A stretch of 64,000 bases of DNA from Rhodoglobus sp. (GTDB lineage: Bacteria > Actinomycetota > Actinomycetes > Actinomycetales > Microbacteriaceae): assembly GCA_025463605.1 (NCBI GenBank), contig JAODAV010000008.1:285568-349567 (forward strand). The letters run 5' to 3'. The first letter of the stretch is position 1; every line of letters begins with the position of its first letter. A program made the position numbers and the translations under genes. The notes under the pieces are model-generated. The model was given only the letters and a program-made list of their open reading frames with translations. It was not told the origin of the DNA and did no database searches. Positions 9,975-18,163 of this stretch are shown here, in pieces.

Positions 9975-10365
9975 TGGTGGAGATGGGGGGAATTGAACCC
10001 CCGTCCACTGCTGTAATTCCGCGCCTTCTACGGGCGTAGCTCATGAAGCGTTCTACTCGGCCCTGACCTTTGCCACGAGCATCCAGGTCAACGGGCCCAG
10101 CCTCAGTTAGAGTCCCGCGTGTCCCTGAGACTCAGGCACGCAGCAATCTCTCTGGATTACGCCAGGATCCGGGTAGAGAGCATTCCCGGTCTGACGGTCT
10201 CTTTAGTTGCGGAGGTGACTACGCCGCGAGGGCGAGGTCAGCCTTGGCAGAGACAGTGCTGTTTGAATTGGCACTTATTGTTTGCACGGATCGTTTACGA
10301 GATAACCGTGCATCCTCGACCCGCTTCTCGCAGTTTTGCAGGCAATGTCGAAACCGATCATCCCC
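9975..10365 (-). ncRNA. ssrA: Transfer-messenger RNA (tmRNA)
   Basis: 391-nt one-piece tmRNA. The 5' end GGGGAUG pairs with CAUCUCC next to the encoded CCA tail at 9975, giving a 7-bp acceptor stem (one G-U pair). The T-arm GGTTCAATTCCCCCC is present near the 3' end. A tag reading frame begins with a GCC resume codon at 10272. It rescues stalled ribosomes with SmpB, whose gene is at about 29 kb. Confidence 0.95.
10219..10272 (-). other. tmRNA proteolysis-tag reading frame
   Basis: Inside ssrA: GCC resume codon, then codons encoding ANSNSTVSAKADLALAA and TAG. The C-terminal LALAA is the normal protease-recognition end of tmRNA tags. The 17-residue tag is longer than the roughly ten-residue tags known from enteric bacteria. 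Confidence 0.9.
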
Positions 10366-10472
10366 ATGTATCACTGTGTCGCCTTCGCAGGCTCAGTGGG
10401 TCGCTATCGCGCTGTTGAGTTTCCAATGCGCCCCCTAAGAGGCAGCCCTCTATTCTACGCGCAACGGCCGGC

Positions 10473-11315
10473 TCACGCCAGTGCGCCGTAGATGCCCGTG
10501 AGGCCGACGCCGAAGGCCGCTGCCACAGACACGGTGAGAAGGCCTCCGTTGTAGAACGCGTGCTGACGGGGCCGCCGTACCGTCCACGCATAAGCCCGGG
10601 AGACCACGATGCCGTTGAGCCCGTCGCACAACACCATTCCCGCCGTGAATAGCAGGGGGACGGTGAGCGCGACGTACCAGGGCACGGCAACTACGCCGCC
10701 TGAGAGAAGCAGCAACGCGATGGTCGACGCCGTGTCGAACCCGAGGCCGAATGCGAGTCCCACGACGAACATCTTCCAGGGGCGGTCGAGGGTTCCGCCG
10801 ACCCGCCGGAGGACGAGCGTGACGAGACCGCCCCGGGCGTGCCCGTGCGGTCTTGCTCGGTGTCCTGCTGTGAGCATCCCGATCAGGGCGACAAGATTCA
10901 CCGAGCCGATGACGATCAGGAAGCCACTCGAGACGACCGGTCCCCACGCTCCGGTGAATACAGACAGAGGAGACGCCTCGTCTGCGATCTGCGCACCGAG
11001 AGCCGAGGCGCCGACACTGATGAACCCCACGGCGACGAGCACGACCGTCGAGTGTCCGAGCGCGAACCATACTCCGACAGACGAGGCATCCCGTTGCTCG
11101 CCGACGAGTTTGCGCGTCGTGTTGTCGATCGCTGCGAGGTGGTCGGCGTCGAAGGCGTGCTTCATTCCGAGCGCGAAGGCCGTCATTGCAAGACCACCGC
11201 CGAGGGCGGTCGACCCGGCACCGGCATCCAGCACGGCGGTGACCCCCCACGCAAGAACGGCAAGACCGACGATCGACAGGAGCACGGCGCGGGGTGTTCC
11301 GAGCAGCCGGATCAC
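10473..11315 (-). CDS. Nickel/cobalt permease, NiCoT (HoxN/NixA) family
   Basis: 280-aa multi-pass membrane protein. It carries the family signature HAFDADHLAAIDNTTR (H-x4-D-H), the second motif LAFGLGFDTAST and GMVLCDGLNG. Signature residues coordinate Ni/Co in the family. The start is GTG 11315; a longer open frame upstream is not coding, since it runs antisense into the permease gene. It lies 14 bases after the ABC permease, probably as the last gene of that operon, and probably supplies nickel to the urease encoded 10 kb away. Co versus Ni preference cannot be read from sequence. Confidence 0.9.
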   Translation of the reverse strand: MIRLLGTPRAVLLSIVGLAVLAWGVTAVLDAGAGSTALGGGLAMTAFALGMKHAFDADHLAAIDNTTRKLVGEQRDASSVGVWFALGHSTVVLVAVGFISVGASALGAQIADEASPLSVFTGAWGPVVSSGFLIVIGSVNLVALIGMLTAGHRARPHGHARGGLVTLVLRRVGGTLDRPWKMFVVGLAFGLGFDTASTIALLLLSGGVVAVPWYVALTVPLLFTAGMVLCDGLNGIVVSRAYAWTVRRPRQHAFYNGGLLTVSVAAAFGVGLTGIYGALA

Positions 11316-11329
11316 GGTAGACCGCCGGC

Positions 11330-12943
11330 CTATTGAGTGATCCGGTTCACGAGTGCGGCTTCGATGCGTGACAGCACCATGTAGATGAGGGCCGTGACGA
11401 CGCTCACCGCCACGAGTGCCGTCCACAGCAGCGCGTACTCCGAACTCCCGATGCTCGTGGCGACCGTGTACCCGATGCCATCGCCGGTGACGAGGATCTC
11501 GACCAGCACAGCACCGAGGATCGAGCCGGGAATCGCGATGCGGGCGCTCGCGGCGAGCGCCGGAATCGCATAGGCAAGTCGCACGGTGAAGAGCGATCGA
11601 ATGCGCCCGACCGCGTATACCTGCATGAGCTCGATGGCCGGTTTCGGAGTCGCCCGCAGGGCAGCGAGCACGATCACGAGCGTGGGAACGAACGTCACGG
11701 CCCCAGCGAGCACCGCGACAGTCATGAATCCGCGCCCGAAGACGAGCGCGATCAACGGCGTCATCGCGACGAGTGGCACGGCCCGGATCGTCATCACGAC
11801 GGGAAGGAACATCCCCTCGATGAGCGAGGAGTTGAGAAAGAGCACCGCGACGACGAGCGCGGCGATCGTGCCAGCGGCATAGCCGACGGATGCGTCGCCC
11901 AGGGTCTTGAGAAGGCCAGCGCCGATCACGTCGCGGTGAGCCCCCGCATCCGGGCCGGCCGTGAGATAGGTCCACACGTCGAGGGGCGTTTTCGCGATGT
12001 AGTCGTCGACCCCGGAGAGTGCGACGAGCCCGTACCAAAGCAGCAGAATCGCGGCGAACGACGCGATGAGACGCACGGCGCCGAGGCCGACCTGCCGCAC
12101 GCCTTTCGCGCGCGCGGCCGGTGCCGAGACCGCGAGATCGGTCGAGGTGACGGTGTAGGCCAGGCGCCTCGCGAGAGCACCGATCACGAGATACGCGAAC
12201 GTCGAGATCGCGGTGGCCTCGATGGCCACGGCCCATGCGCGTGCCACGTTGAGTGACTGCTGGGCCTGCACGAGCACGACACCGAGACCCTGGTCTCCGC
12301 CGAGGTACTCGCCGATCATCGCCCCCACGACTGCAGCGGGGGCGGCAAGACTGAGCGCGGCCGCGATCTCGGGAACGGCCGCTCGCACCCGCACGCGCAG
12401 GAGAGCGAACGCGCGTGATCCGCCCGAGACGTGCACGAATTCGAGCGCCGACTTGGGACCCCCCTCGAGGCCGACGAGGGCGCCGAGCAGGGTCGGGAAG
12501 AACACGGACAGTCCGGCCATCGTCACCTTCGCGTCATCCGGGGAGAACAGCACGATCAGAAGGGGAGCGATTGCAATGGTGGGCGTGCAGTAGGTGGCGA
12601 GAGCGAGCCTCGTCAGCACTGCCTTGAGTGGAGGCACGAGAAGGCAGATCGCGGCGACCGCGAGGGCGGCGAGATTTCCCCAGAAGAAGCCCCGCCCTGC
12701 CTCCCATAGCGTTGTCGCGACCCCGCTCGCGTAGAACCCGTCCGCCGTCATCGTGGCGATCACGTCGGGGATCGTCGGCACGATGAACTTGCCTGCCGCA
12801 ACCGTTCTCGCGACGACCTCCCACGCGAGCAGCAGCACCGCGAGGCCGGCGACGGGCGCGGCCCAGCGCCGAATGCCGTTGCTCAGGCGCAGGCCCCGCC
12901 GTTCCCTGGCCGAGGCGCCGAGGGACATGGTGGATGTGGTCAT
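11330..12943 (-). CDS. ABC importer permease, two transmembrane domains fused in one chain
   Basis: 537 aa. It contains two BPD_transp_1 units in tandem (about 30-265 and 290-535), each with the SsuC/TauC/ThiX-like layout: N-terminal TM, a long TM bundle and an EAA loop (first half ALEFVHVSGGSRAFALLRV, second half AIELMQVYAVGRIRSLFTV). Usually this permease is a single domain that dimerises; here both halves are translationally fused and have diverged. It works with the ATPase and lipoprotein upstream. The substrate is probably a small nitrogen compound given the neighbours (inference). Confidence 0.88.
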   Translation of the reverse strand: MTTSTMSLGASARERRGLRLSNGIRRWAAPVAGLAVLLLAWEVVARTVAAGKFIVPTIPDVIATMTADGFYASGVATTLWEAGRGFFWGNLAALAVAAICLLVPPLKAVLTRLALATYCTPTIAIAPLLIVLFSPDDAKVTMAGLSVFFPTLLGALVGLEGGPKSALEFVHVSGGSRAFALLRVRVRAAVPEIAAALSLAAPAAVVGAMIGEYLGGDQGLGVVLVQAQQSLNVARAWAVAIEATAISTFAYLVIGALARRLAYTVTSTDLAVSAPAARAKGVRQVGLGAVRLIASFAAILLLWYGLVALSGVDDYIAKTPLDVWTYLTAGPDAGAHRDVIGAGLLKTLGDASVGYAAGTIAALVVAVLFLNSSLIEGMFLPVVMTIRAVPLVAMTPLIALVFGRGFMTVAVLAGAVTFVPTLVIVLAALRATPKPAIELMQVYAVGRIRSLFTVRLAYAIPALAASARIAIPGSILGAVLVEILVTGDGIGYTVATSIGSSEYALLWTALVAVSVVTALIYMVLSRIEAALVNRITQ

Positions 12944-12974
12944 GAATCGTCCTTTCGAGCGGATGCTGCCCGGC

Positions 12975-13790
12975 TCACCGGGCGGCCGACGAAGAGAGCA
13001 CCTGCGCGCGGGAGCTGGGCTCCGCGGTCGCGAGGATCGTGCTCAGCTCATCGGTGATGCGATGGAACTCCGGGGAGCGCAGCATGTCAGGGGTTCGCGG
13101 TCGCGGCAGGTCGATTGCGACACTCTCGACCACTCGTCCCGGCCTCGGTGCCATGACGGCTACGGAATCGGACAGGAACGCCGCTTCCGCCACCGAGTGC
13201 GTGACCAGGATGGTCGTCGTGCGTCGCGCCGTCCACACGCGCAGCAGCTCGAGATTGAGCCGCTGCCGCGTCATCTCGTCGAGAGCTCCGAAGGGCTCGT
13301 CGAGCAGCAGCACCTGGGGGTCGTGAACGAGCGCCCGCGCGATCGCGACACGTTGCCGCATGCCGCCCGAAAGCTGCGCCGGCTTCGCGTTCTCGAATCC
13401 CCCGAGGCCGACGAGGTCGATGATGTCCTGGATCTGCTTGTCGTCGACCGTTCTGCCGGAGGCCTGCAACGGGAGCTTGATGTTGCCGGCCACCGACCGC
13501 CACGGAAGAAGCGCAGCATCCTGGAATGCGATCCCGAGGTGGTGGTTCTTGCGGGCGACCGAAGGAGCCTCGCCGTGCACCAGCACAGTGCCACGGCTCG
13601 GCTCCTCCAGGTCCGCGAGGATGCGCAGCATCGTCGATTTCCCGCACCCGCTCGGGCCGAGCAACGACAGGAACCCGCCGAGGGGAACCTCGAGATCAAC
13701 GGTGGAGAGGGCTTCGACTTGCTTGCCCCGCACCACGAAGGTCTTGGAGACGTCGCGGATGCTGACGCCGTCGCTGTTCGTGTCAGTCAT
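12975..13790 (-). CDS. ABC importer ATPase (SsuB/TauB/ThiZ-like)
   Basis: 271-aa nucleotide-binding subunit. Walker [11 protein letters not shown]-loop [10 protein letters not shown], signature LSGGMRQR, Walker B VLLLDEP followed by FGALDE, and the switch His in LVTHSVAEA are all present. The nitrate/sulfonate/taurine/pyrimidine-type family is suggested by the LPWRSV motif after the Q-loop. It lies between the binding lipoprotein (3 bases away) and the fused permease (31 bases). Confidence 0.93.
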   Translation of the reverse strand: MTDTNSDGVSIRDVSKTFVVRGKQVEALSTVDLEVPLGGFLSLLGPSGCGKSTMLRILADLEEPSRGTVLVHGEAPSVARKNHHLGIAFQDAALLPWRSVAGNIKLPLQASGRTVDDKQIQDIIDLVGLGGFENAKPAQLSGGMRQRVAIARALVHDPQVLLLDEPFGALDEMTRQRLNLELLRVWTARRTTTILVTHSVAEAAFLSDSVAVMAPRPGRVVESVAIDLPRPRTPDMLRSPEFHRITDELSTILATAEPSSRAQVLSSSAAR

Positions 13791-13793
13791 GAT

Positions 13794-14873
13794 CTACTCC
13801 GCGTACATCTCTTCGAGGATCTCCCGAGTGAACATGTCGGGAGTCGCGTCGACGCCGCCGAGTTTGAGCGAGTCGACGGTGCCCGCGATGAGGTCGTCGC
13901 TCATCCAGAACAGGCCGAACTGCTTGGTGTCGTCGGTGAGAACGAGGTCGACTTCCGACGTCATCGCCATGATCTGCTGGTCCATGTCGAGCTTGAGATC
14001 CTTGCCGTAGGTGTTCACCGCGAGGTCCGCGGCCTTGTCGACGTCGGCAACCGCATCCGCCCAGCCCTTCGACTCGCCCTTCATGAGCGCGACGATCTGC
14101 GCGCGCTTCTCCGGGTCTTCGAGGTTGGACTTCTTGACGATGTAGACCTCCTCCATGAGCGGGTAGCCGAAGTCGTCGAAGAGCAGGTTGTACGGCTCGA
14201 CGCCCTTGATCCGCAAGAAGTTGGGCTCGTTGCTGTAGAAGCCCATGATTCCGTCGAGCTCACCGGTGACGAGAGGCGTGGGGTCCGACTGCAGCGGCAC
14301 GATCGTGAAGGTCGACTTGTCGACTCCGCTCGCGGTGAGGAATGCCTCGAACACGGGAAGGTCGAGCGCCTGCACGCCGATCTTCTTGCGCGCGAGGTCT
14401 TCCGGCGTCTTGATCGGCTTGGCCGCCTGCGAGATGAGCACGAACGGGTTGCGCTGGAAGCCCGCGCCGATGATCGCGAGGTCGGCGCCGTTGTTGATCG
14501 CCTTGACCGCCTGTGCCGTGTGCGTAATTCCGACGAGCGCCTTGCCCGAGGTCACAACCGGCTCGACCGTGAGGTTCGGGCCACCCGCCATGAGCTCGAC
14601 GTCAAGGCCTTCGTCCTTCCAGTAGCCGTTCTGGTCGGCGAAGTAGCTGCCGGCGAACTGCACGTTCTTGATGAAGACGAACTGGAGGCCGACGGGCCCG
14701 TCGGCGTCGCCGCCCGAGGCGCCCGCCGAGCTGCACGCGGCGAGGAGAATAGCGCCCGTCATGGCGAGAGCGCCGAGGGCGGCGCGAATGGTTCGACGGG
14801 TGCGGCGCTTCGCGGGAGCCCGCGAAGGCTCGCCTCCGGGGCTGCTGGAGTCGAATGTGACATGCTTGATCAC
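13794..14873 (-). CDS. NMT1/THI5-like substrate-binding lipoprotein of the ABC importer
   Basis: About 359 aa. The start GTG at 14873 is preceded by GGAAAGGAT at good spacing; an ATG nine codons further upstream (14900) overlaps that site and is less likely. A twin-Arg-rich n-region (KRRTRRTIR), hydrophobic stretch and lipobox LLAACSS mark a lipoprotein. The mature domain begins GLQFVFIKNVQFAGSYFADQNGYWKDEGLDVEL, the pattern of NMT1/THI5 and sulfonate/nitrate-type binding proteins. First gene of the importer operon and downstream of a promoter with a LacI-type operator. Ligand unknown; a pyrimidine, hydantoin or other ureide fits the neighbours. Confidence 0.88.
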   Translation of the reverse strand: MIKHVTFDSSSPGGEPSRAPAKRRTRRTIRAALGALAMTGAILLAACSSAGASGGDADGPVGLQFVFIKNVQFAGSYFADQNGYWKDEGLDVELMAGGPNLTVEPVVTSGKALVGITHTAQAVKAINNGADLAIIGAGFQRNPFVLISQAAKPIKTPEDLARKKIGVQALDLPVFEAFLTASGVDKSTFTIVPLQSDPTPLVTGELDGIMGFYSNEPNFLRIKGVEPYNLLFDDFGYPLMEEVYIVKKSNLEDPEKRAQIVALMKGESKGWADAVADVDKAADLAVNTYGKDLKLDMDQQIMAMTSEVDLVLTDDTKQFGLFWMSDDLIAGTVDSLKLGGVDATPDMFTREILEEMYAE

Positions 14874-15039
14874 GGTTGGATCCTTTCCAAATAGGTGCAT
14901 CCGGAGGCGGTGGTTGCCTCAGTGGTGTATCCAGGTCGGCCGGCGGTCGACCAGCACGAGGTGACATCGGGGGAGCTTGGAGCCGAGTCGGGCGGAGATG
15001 TCGTCCGCGGAGCACCGGACCGGCATATTCTGGAGCCAT

Positions 15040-15055
15040 ATCTACGCGTGTAGAT
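15040..15055. promoter_or_regulatory. LacI-type operator O1 (importer promoter)
   Basis: ATCTACGCGTGTAGAT: perfect 6-bp arms ATCTAC/GTAGAT around a central CG-containing core. It begins six bases downstream of the proposed -10 of the importer promoter. The same motif, TCTACnCGnGTAGA, recurs at 17290-17303 before the catabolic operon. Its form (palindrome with central CG) is typical of LacI/GalR-family sites, and the LacI-family gene is adjacent. Repression is inferred. Confidence 0.75.
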
Positions 15056-15061
15056 GGCACG

Positions 15062-15091
15062 ACGATAAAGGGCCTCTCACGAGAGGGTCAA
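15062..15091 (-). promoter_or_regulatory. Importer/nickel-permease operon promoter
   Basis: On the minus strand: -35 TTGACC (15091-15086), 18-base spacer, -10 TATCGT (15067-15062). The spacer contains its own dyad CCTCTC-AC-GAGAGG. The architecture matches the promoter at 17252-17281 (same TTGACC, same spacer, operator downstream), which supports both predictions. The 14874-15039 interval holds only the untranslated leader. Confidence 0.6.
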
Positions 15092-15124
15092 GTCGATTCG
15101 GGGTCGCGCTACTACTTGTGACGA

Positions 15125-15147
15125 GATGTTAATATCGCGGTAACATC
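15125..15147. promoter_or_regulatory. Inverted repeat GATGTTA-N9-TAACATC upstream of the LacI gene
   Basis: Perfect 7-bp arms. The right arm could be the -10 region of the lacI promoter (TTGTGA at 15116, 19-base spacer, TAACAT), which would fit autoregulation or control by a second regulator. A weaker element with the same ATGTT-N11-AACAT spacing occurs at 17197-17217. The binding protein is unknown. Confidence 0.5.
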
Positions 15148-15183
15148 CGCGTTCGGCTGTTAACTGGGAGGTACGAACGGCCA

Positions 15184-16200
15184 ATGGTTACCCGAGATGA
15201 AGTGGCGCGAGAAGCCGGAACATCCTCGGCCGTCGTGAGTTACGTCATCAACAACGGACCTCGAAACGTGTCAGACGCGACGCGCGAACGGGTTCTCGCC
15301 GCGGTCGCCAAACTCGCCTATCGCCCCAATGCTGTGGCCAGATCGTTGCGATCCTCGTCGAGCACCGTGCTGGGCCTCATCGTGCCCGACATCACCAACG
15401 CCTACTGCGGCGAGCTCGCGCTCGCGGTCGAGAACTCGGCTCTCGAGAGAAACCACACCCTCCTGCTCGGCAATGCCATGCACGACGACGAGCGCCAGGC
15501 AAAACACGTCGAAACCTTCATCGCGCACCAGGTGAAGGGAATCGTGTTCATCGGCAGCACCTACGGCGATGAGGCATTCCTCGCCGCGACGAGCCGCGTG
15601 CTCGAGGGGAGCAAGACGCCGCTGGTGTTCCTCGATCGATCGACGAGCGAATTCGGTGCCTCGACGATCCTCGTCGACAATCGCGGCGGGGCAATGCTCG
15701 CCACGCGCCACCTCATCGAGCACGGCCACCGCGAGATCGCGAACTTCACCGGATCGTCCGGCCTGTCTTCGGTTCGGGATCGCACCGACGGCTGGGCGGA
15801 TGCGCTGACCGCCGCTGGACTCGATCCCGCCGGCCAGCAGCGTTTCGAGAGTGCCTTCGATCGCTACGACGCCTTCGCCGTGGCCACAGCCATGTTCGCG
15901 GCCGGCAATCGCCCCCGAGCCATCTTCTCCCACAGCGACGAGCAGTCGATCGGCATCATCTACGCGGCCGCGCAGGCCGGACTGCGCATCCCGGAGGACG
16001 TGGCCCTCGTCTCGTTCGACGGCATCAAGGAGGCGGGCATCGTCTCCCCCGGGCTCACGACCGTGCAGCAGCCGATCGCCCGTGCCGGCGCCCTCGCAGT
16101 CGATCTTGTGCTCGATGGCGGCTCCGGTGAGCACGACACGCAACAGCGTGAGATGCTTCCCGTCGAGCTCATCGTGCGTCACAGCTGCGGATGTCGGTAG
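15184..16200 (+). CDS. LacI-family transcriptional regulator
   Basis: 338 aa. The N-terminal LacI helix-turn-helix (VTRDEVAREAGTSSAVVSYVINNGPRNVS) and hinge (RPNAVARSLRSSSS) are followed by a periplasmic-binding-like effector domain starting VLGLIVPDITNAYCGELA. The ATG is 12 bases after a GGGAGG site. It is divergent from the importer operon and upstream of the ureide/urease operon, and both promoters carry the same LacI-type palindrome, so it is the likely local repressor, presumably relieved by the imported compound or a breakdown product (inference). Confidence 0.92.
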   Translation: MVTRDEVAREAGTSSAVVSYVINNGPRNVSDATRERVLAAVAKLAYRPNAVARSLRSSSSTVLGLIVPDITNAYCGELALAVENSALERNHTLLLGNAMHDDERQAKHVETFIAHQVKGIVFIGSTYGDEAFLAATSRVLEGSKTPLVFLDRSTSEFGASTILVDNRGGAMLATRHLIEHGHREIANFTGSSGLSSVRDRTDGWADALTAAGLDPAGQQRFESAFDRYDAFAVATAMFAAGNRPRAIFSHSDEQSIGIIYAAAQAGLRIPEDVALVSFDGIKEAGIVSPGLTTVQQPIARAGALAVDLVLDGGSGEHDTQQREMLPVELIVRHSCGCR

Positions 16201-16230
16201 CGCCTCGCCGCTCCCCTAGACTCCCACGTT

Positions 16231-17187
16231 ATGAGCCAGAGCCAGCGGATGATCCGCACCATCACGATTCCGGACGCCCCCCTGCTTGAGGCGCTTCGAC
16301 CCGCCCCCGAAACGCTGCGCCTCGTGGAGTGGAACCTCCGTGGCGATCCGGTCGGCGTCGATCGCGACGACATCGACGCGGTGATCCTCCCCTACATCGA
16401 CGCGGGTTCCGTGCTAGCGAGCCTCTCCCTTCTGCCCAATCTCAAGCTCGTTCAGACGCAGACGACGGGCTACGACGGCGTGCGGGAAGCGGTGGGCGAA
16501 CACGTCGCCGTCGCGACGGCGAGCGGTGTGCATGCCGCGGCAACCGCTGAGCTGGCGATCGGGCTTATGCTCGCCTCCCTGCGCGGCATCGATGTCGCCG
16601 CGCGCGACCAGCACGACGGAGTCTGGCGCGCCGAACGGCGGCTCTCCCTCGCCGATCGGCGAGTGCTGCTCGTCGGCGTCGGTGGGATCGGGGGCGAGAT
16701 CGCGAAACGCCTGGAACCGTTCGAGGTCGAGCTCACTCGCGTTGGCAGTTCCGCCCGCGACGATGAGCACGGGCACATCCACGGGGCGGAGGAGCTCCCT
16801 GCCCTCGCTGCGAACGCGGAGGTGGTCGTCGTGATCACTCCCCTCACGGAGGCAACACGCAACCTGATCGATGCCACGGTACTGGCGGCATTGCCCGATG
16901 GAGCTCTCGTAGTGAACGTCGCTCGCGGTCCTGTCGTCGACTCGGCGGCTCTCACCGCCGAGGTCGTGAGCGGACGACTGAAGTGCGCGATCGACGTGTT
17001 CGATCCGGAACCGATCCCGGCCGGGCATCCGCTCTGGACGGCGAAGAATGCGCTCATCACGCCCCACATCGGCGGCAACACATCGGCGTTCGAGCCTCGA
17101 ATCAGGCGATTGATCCGGGAGCAGCTGGCCATCCTGGAGGCGGGCGGAACTCCGAAGAACCTCGTGCAGCCCGGCCCATTCGCCTGA
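16231..17187 (+). CDS. D-2-hydroxyacid dehydrogenase (NAD-dependent, phosphoglycerate-dehydrogenase-like)
   Basis: 318 aa. The Rossmann motif is VLLVGVGGIGGEIAKRL. The catalytic Arg is in NVARGPVVD, the Glu in DVFDPEPIP and the His in TPHIGGNTS. It lies 30 bases after the LacI gene and may be cotranscribed with it. In this setting it might reduce glyoxylate or hydroxypyruvate, which would fit the Hyi/GarR genes downstream, but the substrate cannot be told from sequence. Alternative start at 16249. Confidence 0.85.
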   Translation: MSQSQRMIRTITIPDAPLLEALRPAPETLRLVEWNLRGDPVGVDRDDIDAVILPYIDAGSVLASLSLLPNLKLVQTQTTGYDGVREAVGEHVAVATASGVHAAATAELAIGLMLASLRGIDVAARDQHDGVWRAERRLSLADRRVLLVGVGGIGGEIAKRLEPFEVELTRVGSSARDDEHGHIHGAEELPALAANAEVVVVITPLTEATRNLIDATVLAALPDGALVVNVARGPVVDSAALTAEVVSGRLKCAIDVFDPEPIPAGHPLWTAKNALITPHIGGNTSAFEPRIRRLIREQLAILEAGGTPKNLVQPGPFA

Positions 17188-17196
17188 ACCGACCGA

Positions 17197-17217
17197 ATGT
17201 TTCGCTCGGGTTAACAT
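17197..17217. promoter_or_regulatory. ATGTT-N11-AACAT element upstream of the catabolic promoter
   Basis: Shares half-sites and spacing with the inverted repeat at 15126-15146. It lies about 35 bases upstream of the -35 box at 17252, a place suited to an activator. Five-base arms are short, so chance is possible. Confidence 0.35.
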
Positions 17218-17251
17218 CACGTCACAAACTCGGGAGACCCCGCACATCGAC

Positions 17252-17281
17252 TTGACCGGACGCTACCGACGCCTCTAACTT
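17252..17281 (+). promoter_or_regulatory. Promoter of the ureide/urease operon
   Basis: -35 TTGACC (17252-17257), 18-base spacer, -10 TAACTT (17276-17281). It has the same layout as the importer promoter on the other side of lacI. The operator at 17290 follows by eight bases. Confidence 0.6.
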
Positions 17282-17289
17282 GATGCCTG

Positions 17290-17303
17290 TCTACACGAGT
17301 AGA
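17290..17303. promoter_or_regulatory. LacI-type operator O2 (ureide/urease operon)
   Basis: TCTACACGAGTAGA, 5-bp perfect arms TCTAC/GTAGA with a central CG. Second copy of the motif at 15040-15055. It lies between the -10 box and the ribosome site of the first structural gene, so a bound repressor would block transcription initiation. Confidence 0.75.
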
Positions 17304-17320
17304 TCGGTGGAGAAATGAGG

Positions 17321-18163
17321 ATGGTGCCCGTGCGATCTAACGCGACTTCCGTGCGATTCGGCCCGGATGGCCCGGTGCCGGTGTCCGATGACTCGGCGGA
17401 AAGGTGGGTTCTCAAAGCCCGGCAGCTCGCCCGGCCACTCCTTGACCTGGCCGGCGGGATCGCCGATCCCTCCCCCGTGGTGCCGCATGTCGTTCATGAC
17501 AGCGACCAATGGGCCTTCGGCAACTTCATGCTCGCGTGGCTCGACTCCGCCGGCCCCCAGCGCCGAGTGCGCCATCTGCCGGATGCCTCGTTCTTCTTGA
17601 GGCTCCTCGGCCGCGCCTACGCCCCGGTCTTCGAACGCCGACCTGACCTCGCCGAACTGTTGCTCGACGACAGCCGCCTGGAGATGTCGCTGACCAACGA
17701 TGTGCTCCAGATCCAGCTCCGCGTGCCAGCGCCGGGTGCCGCGTACAGCATGATCCGCAATCACGCCCTGATGCTCTTCGTTGCCGCGCTCTGGCTCGAC
17801 CAGCCGCGGCGCGACCAGTGGCTCGACCTCTACGACGAACTCGTCAGCTACGTCGACGAGCGCCCCGAGGGACGGCCCGGCCTCGCCGAGCTCGTCGAGA
17901 TCGAGGCGGGGGCCTTCGCGGACTTCGTCGAGTTCGCGCCGCTCACGCTCCGGGCCGCCGCGACGGAGAGTGTGATCAGGAGCGACGGACTGCTCGACCG
18001 AATCCTCGAGTACCAGCTCTGCGCGGGCGTCGCCATCGGCCTGCTCTGGCGCGACTACCGAGCGGTCCCCGATGCCGACCGCGAGGCCTGGTTCCGGGAG
18101 CAGCTCTCCGAGCTCTACGCCCGACCGGACTACCTGAACGAGAAATGGACTGAGAACCGATGA
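17321..18163 (+). CDS. Conserved-looking protein of unknown function, first gene of the ureide/urease operon
   Basis: 280 aa, cytosolic, no signal or membrane segment. ATG 17321 is preferred because GGAG lies eight bases upstream; ATG 17315 is only two bases from it. I do not recognise the family. Mostly helical in appearance, with many Leu/Arg/Asp, conserved-looking patches SDQWAFGNFMLAWLDSAGP and AAYSMIRNHALMLFVAALWLD, and few cysteines. Its stop overlaps the ATG of the amidohydrolase (ATGA), so it is translationally coupled to that enzyme and should act in the same pathway. It could provide the step missing from the cluster or be a chaperone or subunit. Confidence 0.8.
   Translation: MVPVRSNATSVRFGPDGPVPVSDDSAERWVLKARQLARPLLDLAGGIADPSPVVPHVVHDSDQWAFGNFMLAWLDSAGPQRRVRHLPDASFFLRLLGRAYAPVFERRPDLAELLLDDSRLEMSLTNDVLQIQLRVPAPGAAYSMIRNHALMLFVAALWLDQPRRDQWLDLYDELVSYVDERPEGRPGLAELVEIEAGAFADFVEFAPLTLRAAATESVIRSDGLLDRILEYQLCAGVAIGLLWRDYRAVPDADREAWFREQLSELYARPDYLNEKWTENR

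Noticed and set aside
10473..12236. 587-aa frame as a single large protein
   Set aside because: Only the last 280 residues are coding (NiCoT permease from GTG 11315); the rest is an alternative frame inside the permease gene.
12753..14894. 713-aa plus-strand frame over the ABC importer genes
   Set aside because: Antisense shadow of permease, ATPase and binding protein; biased composition, no motif.
15074..15085. Third LacI operator in the importer promoter spacer
   Set aside because: CCTCTC-AC-GAGAGG is a dyad but its centre and half-sites differ from TCTACnCGnGTAGA; kept only as a remark.
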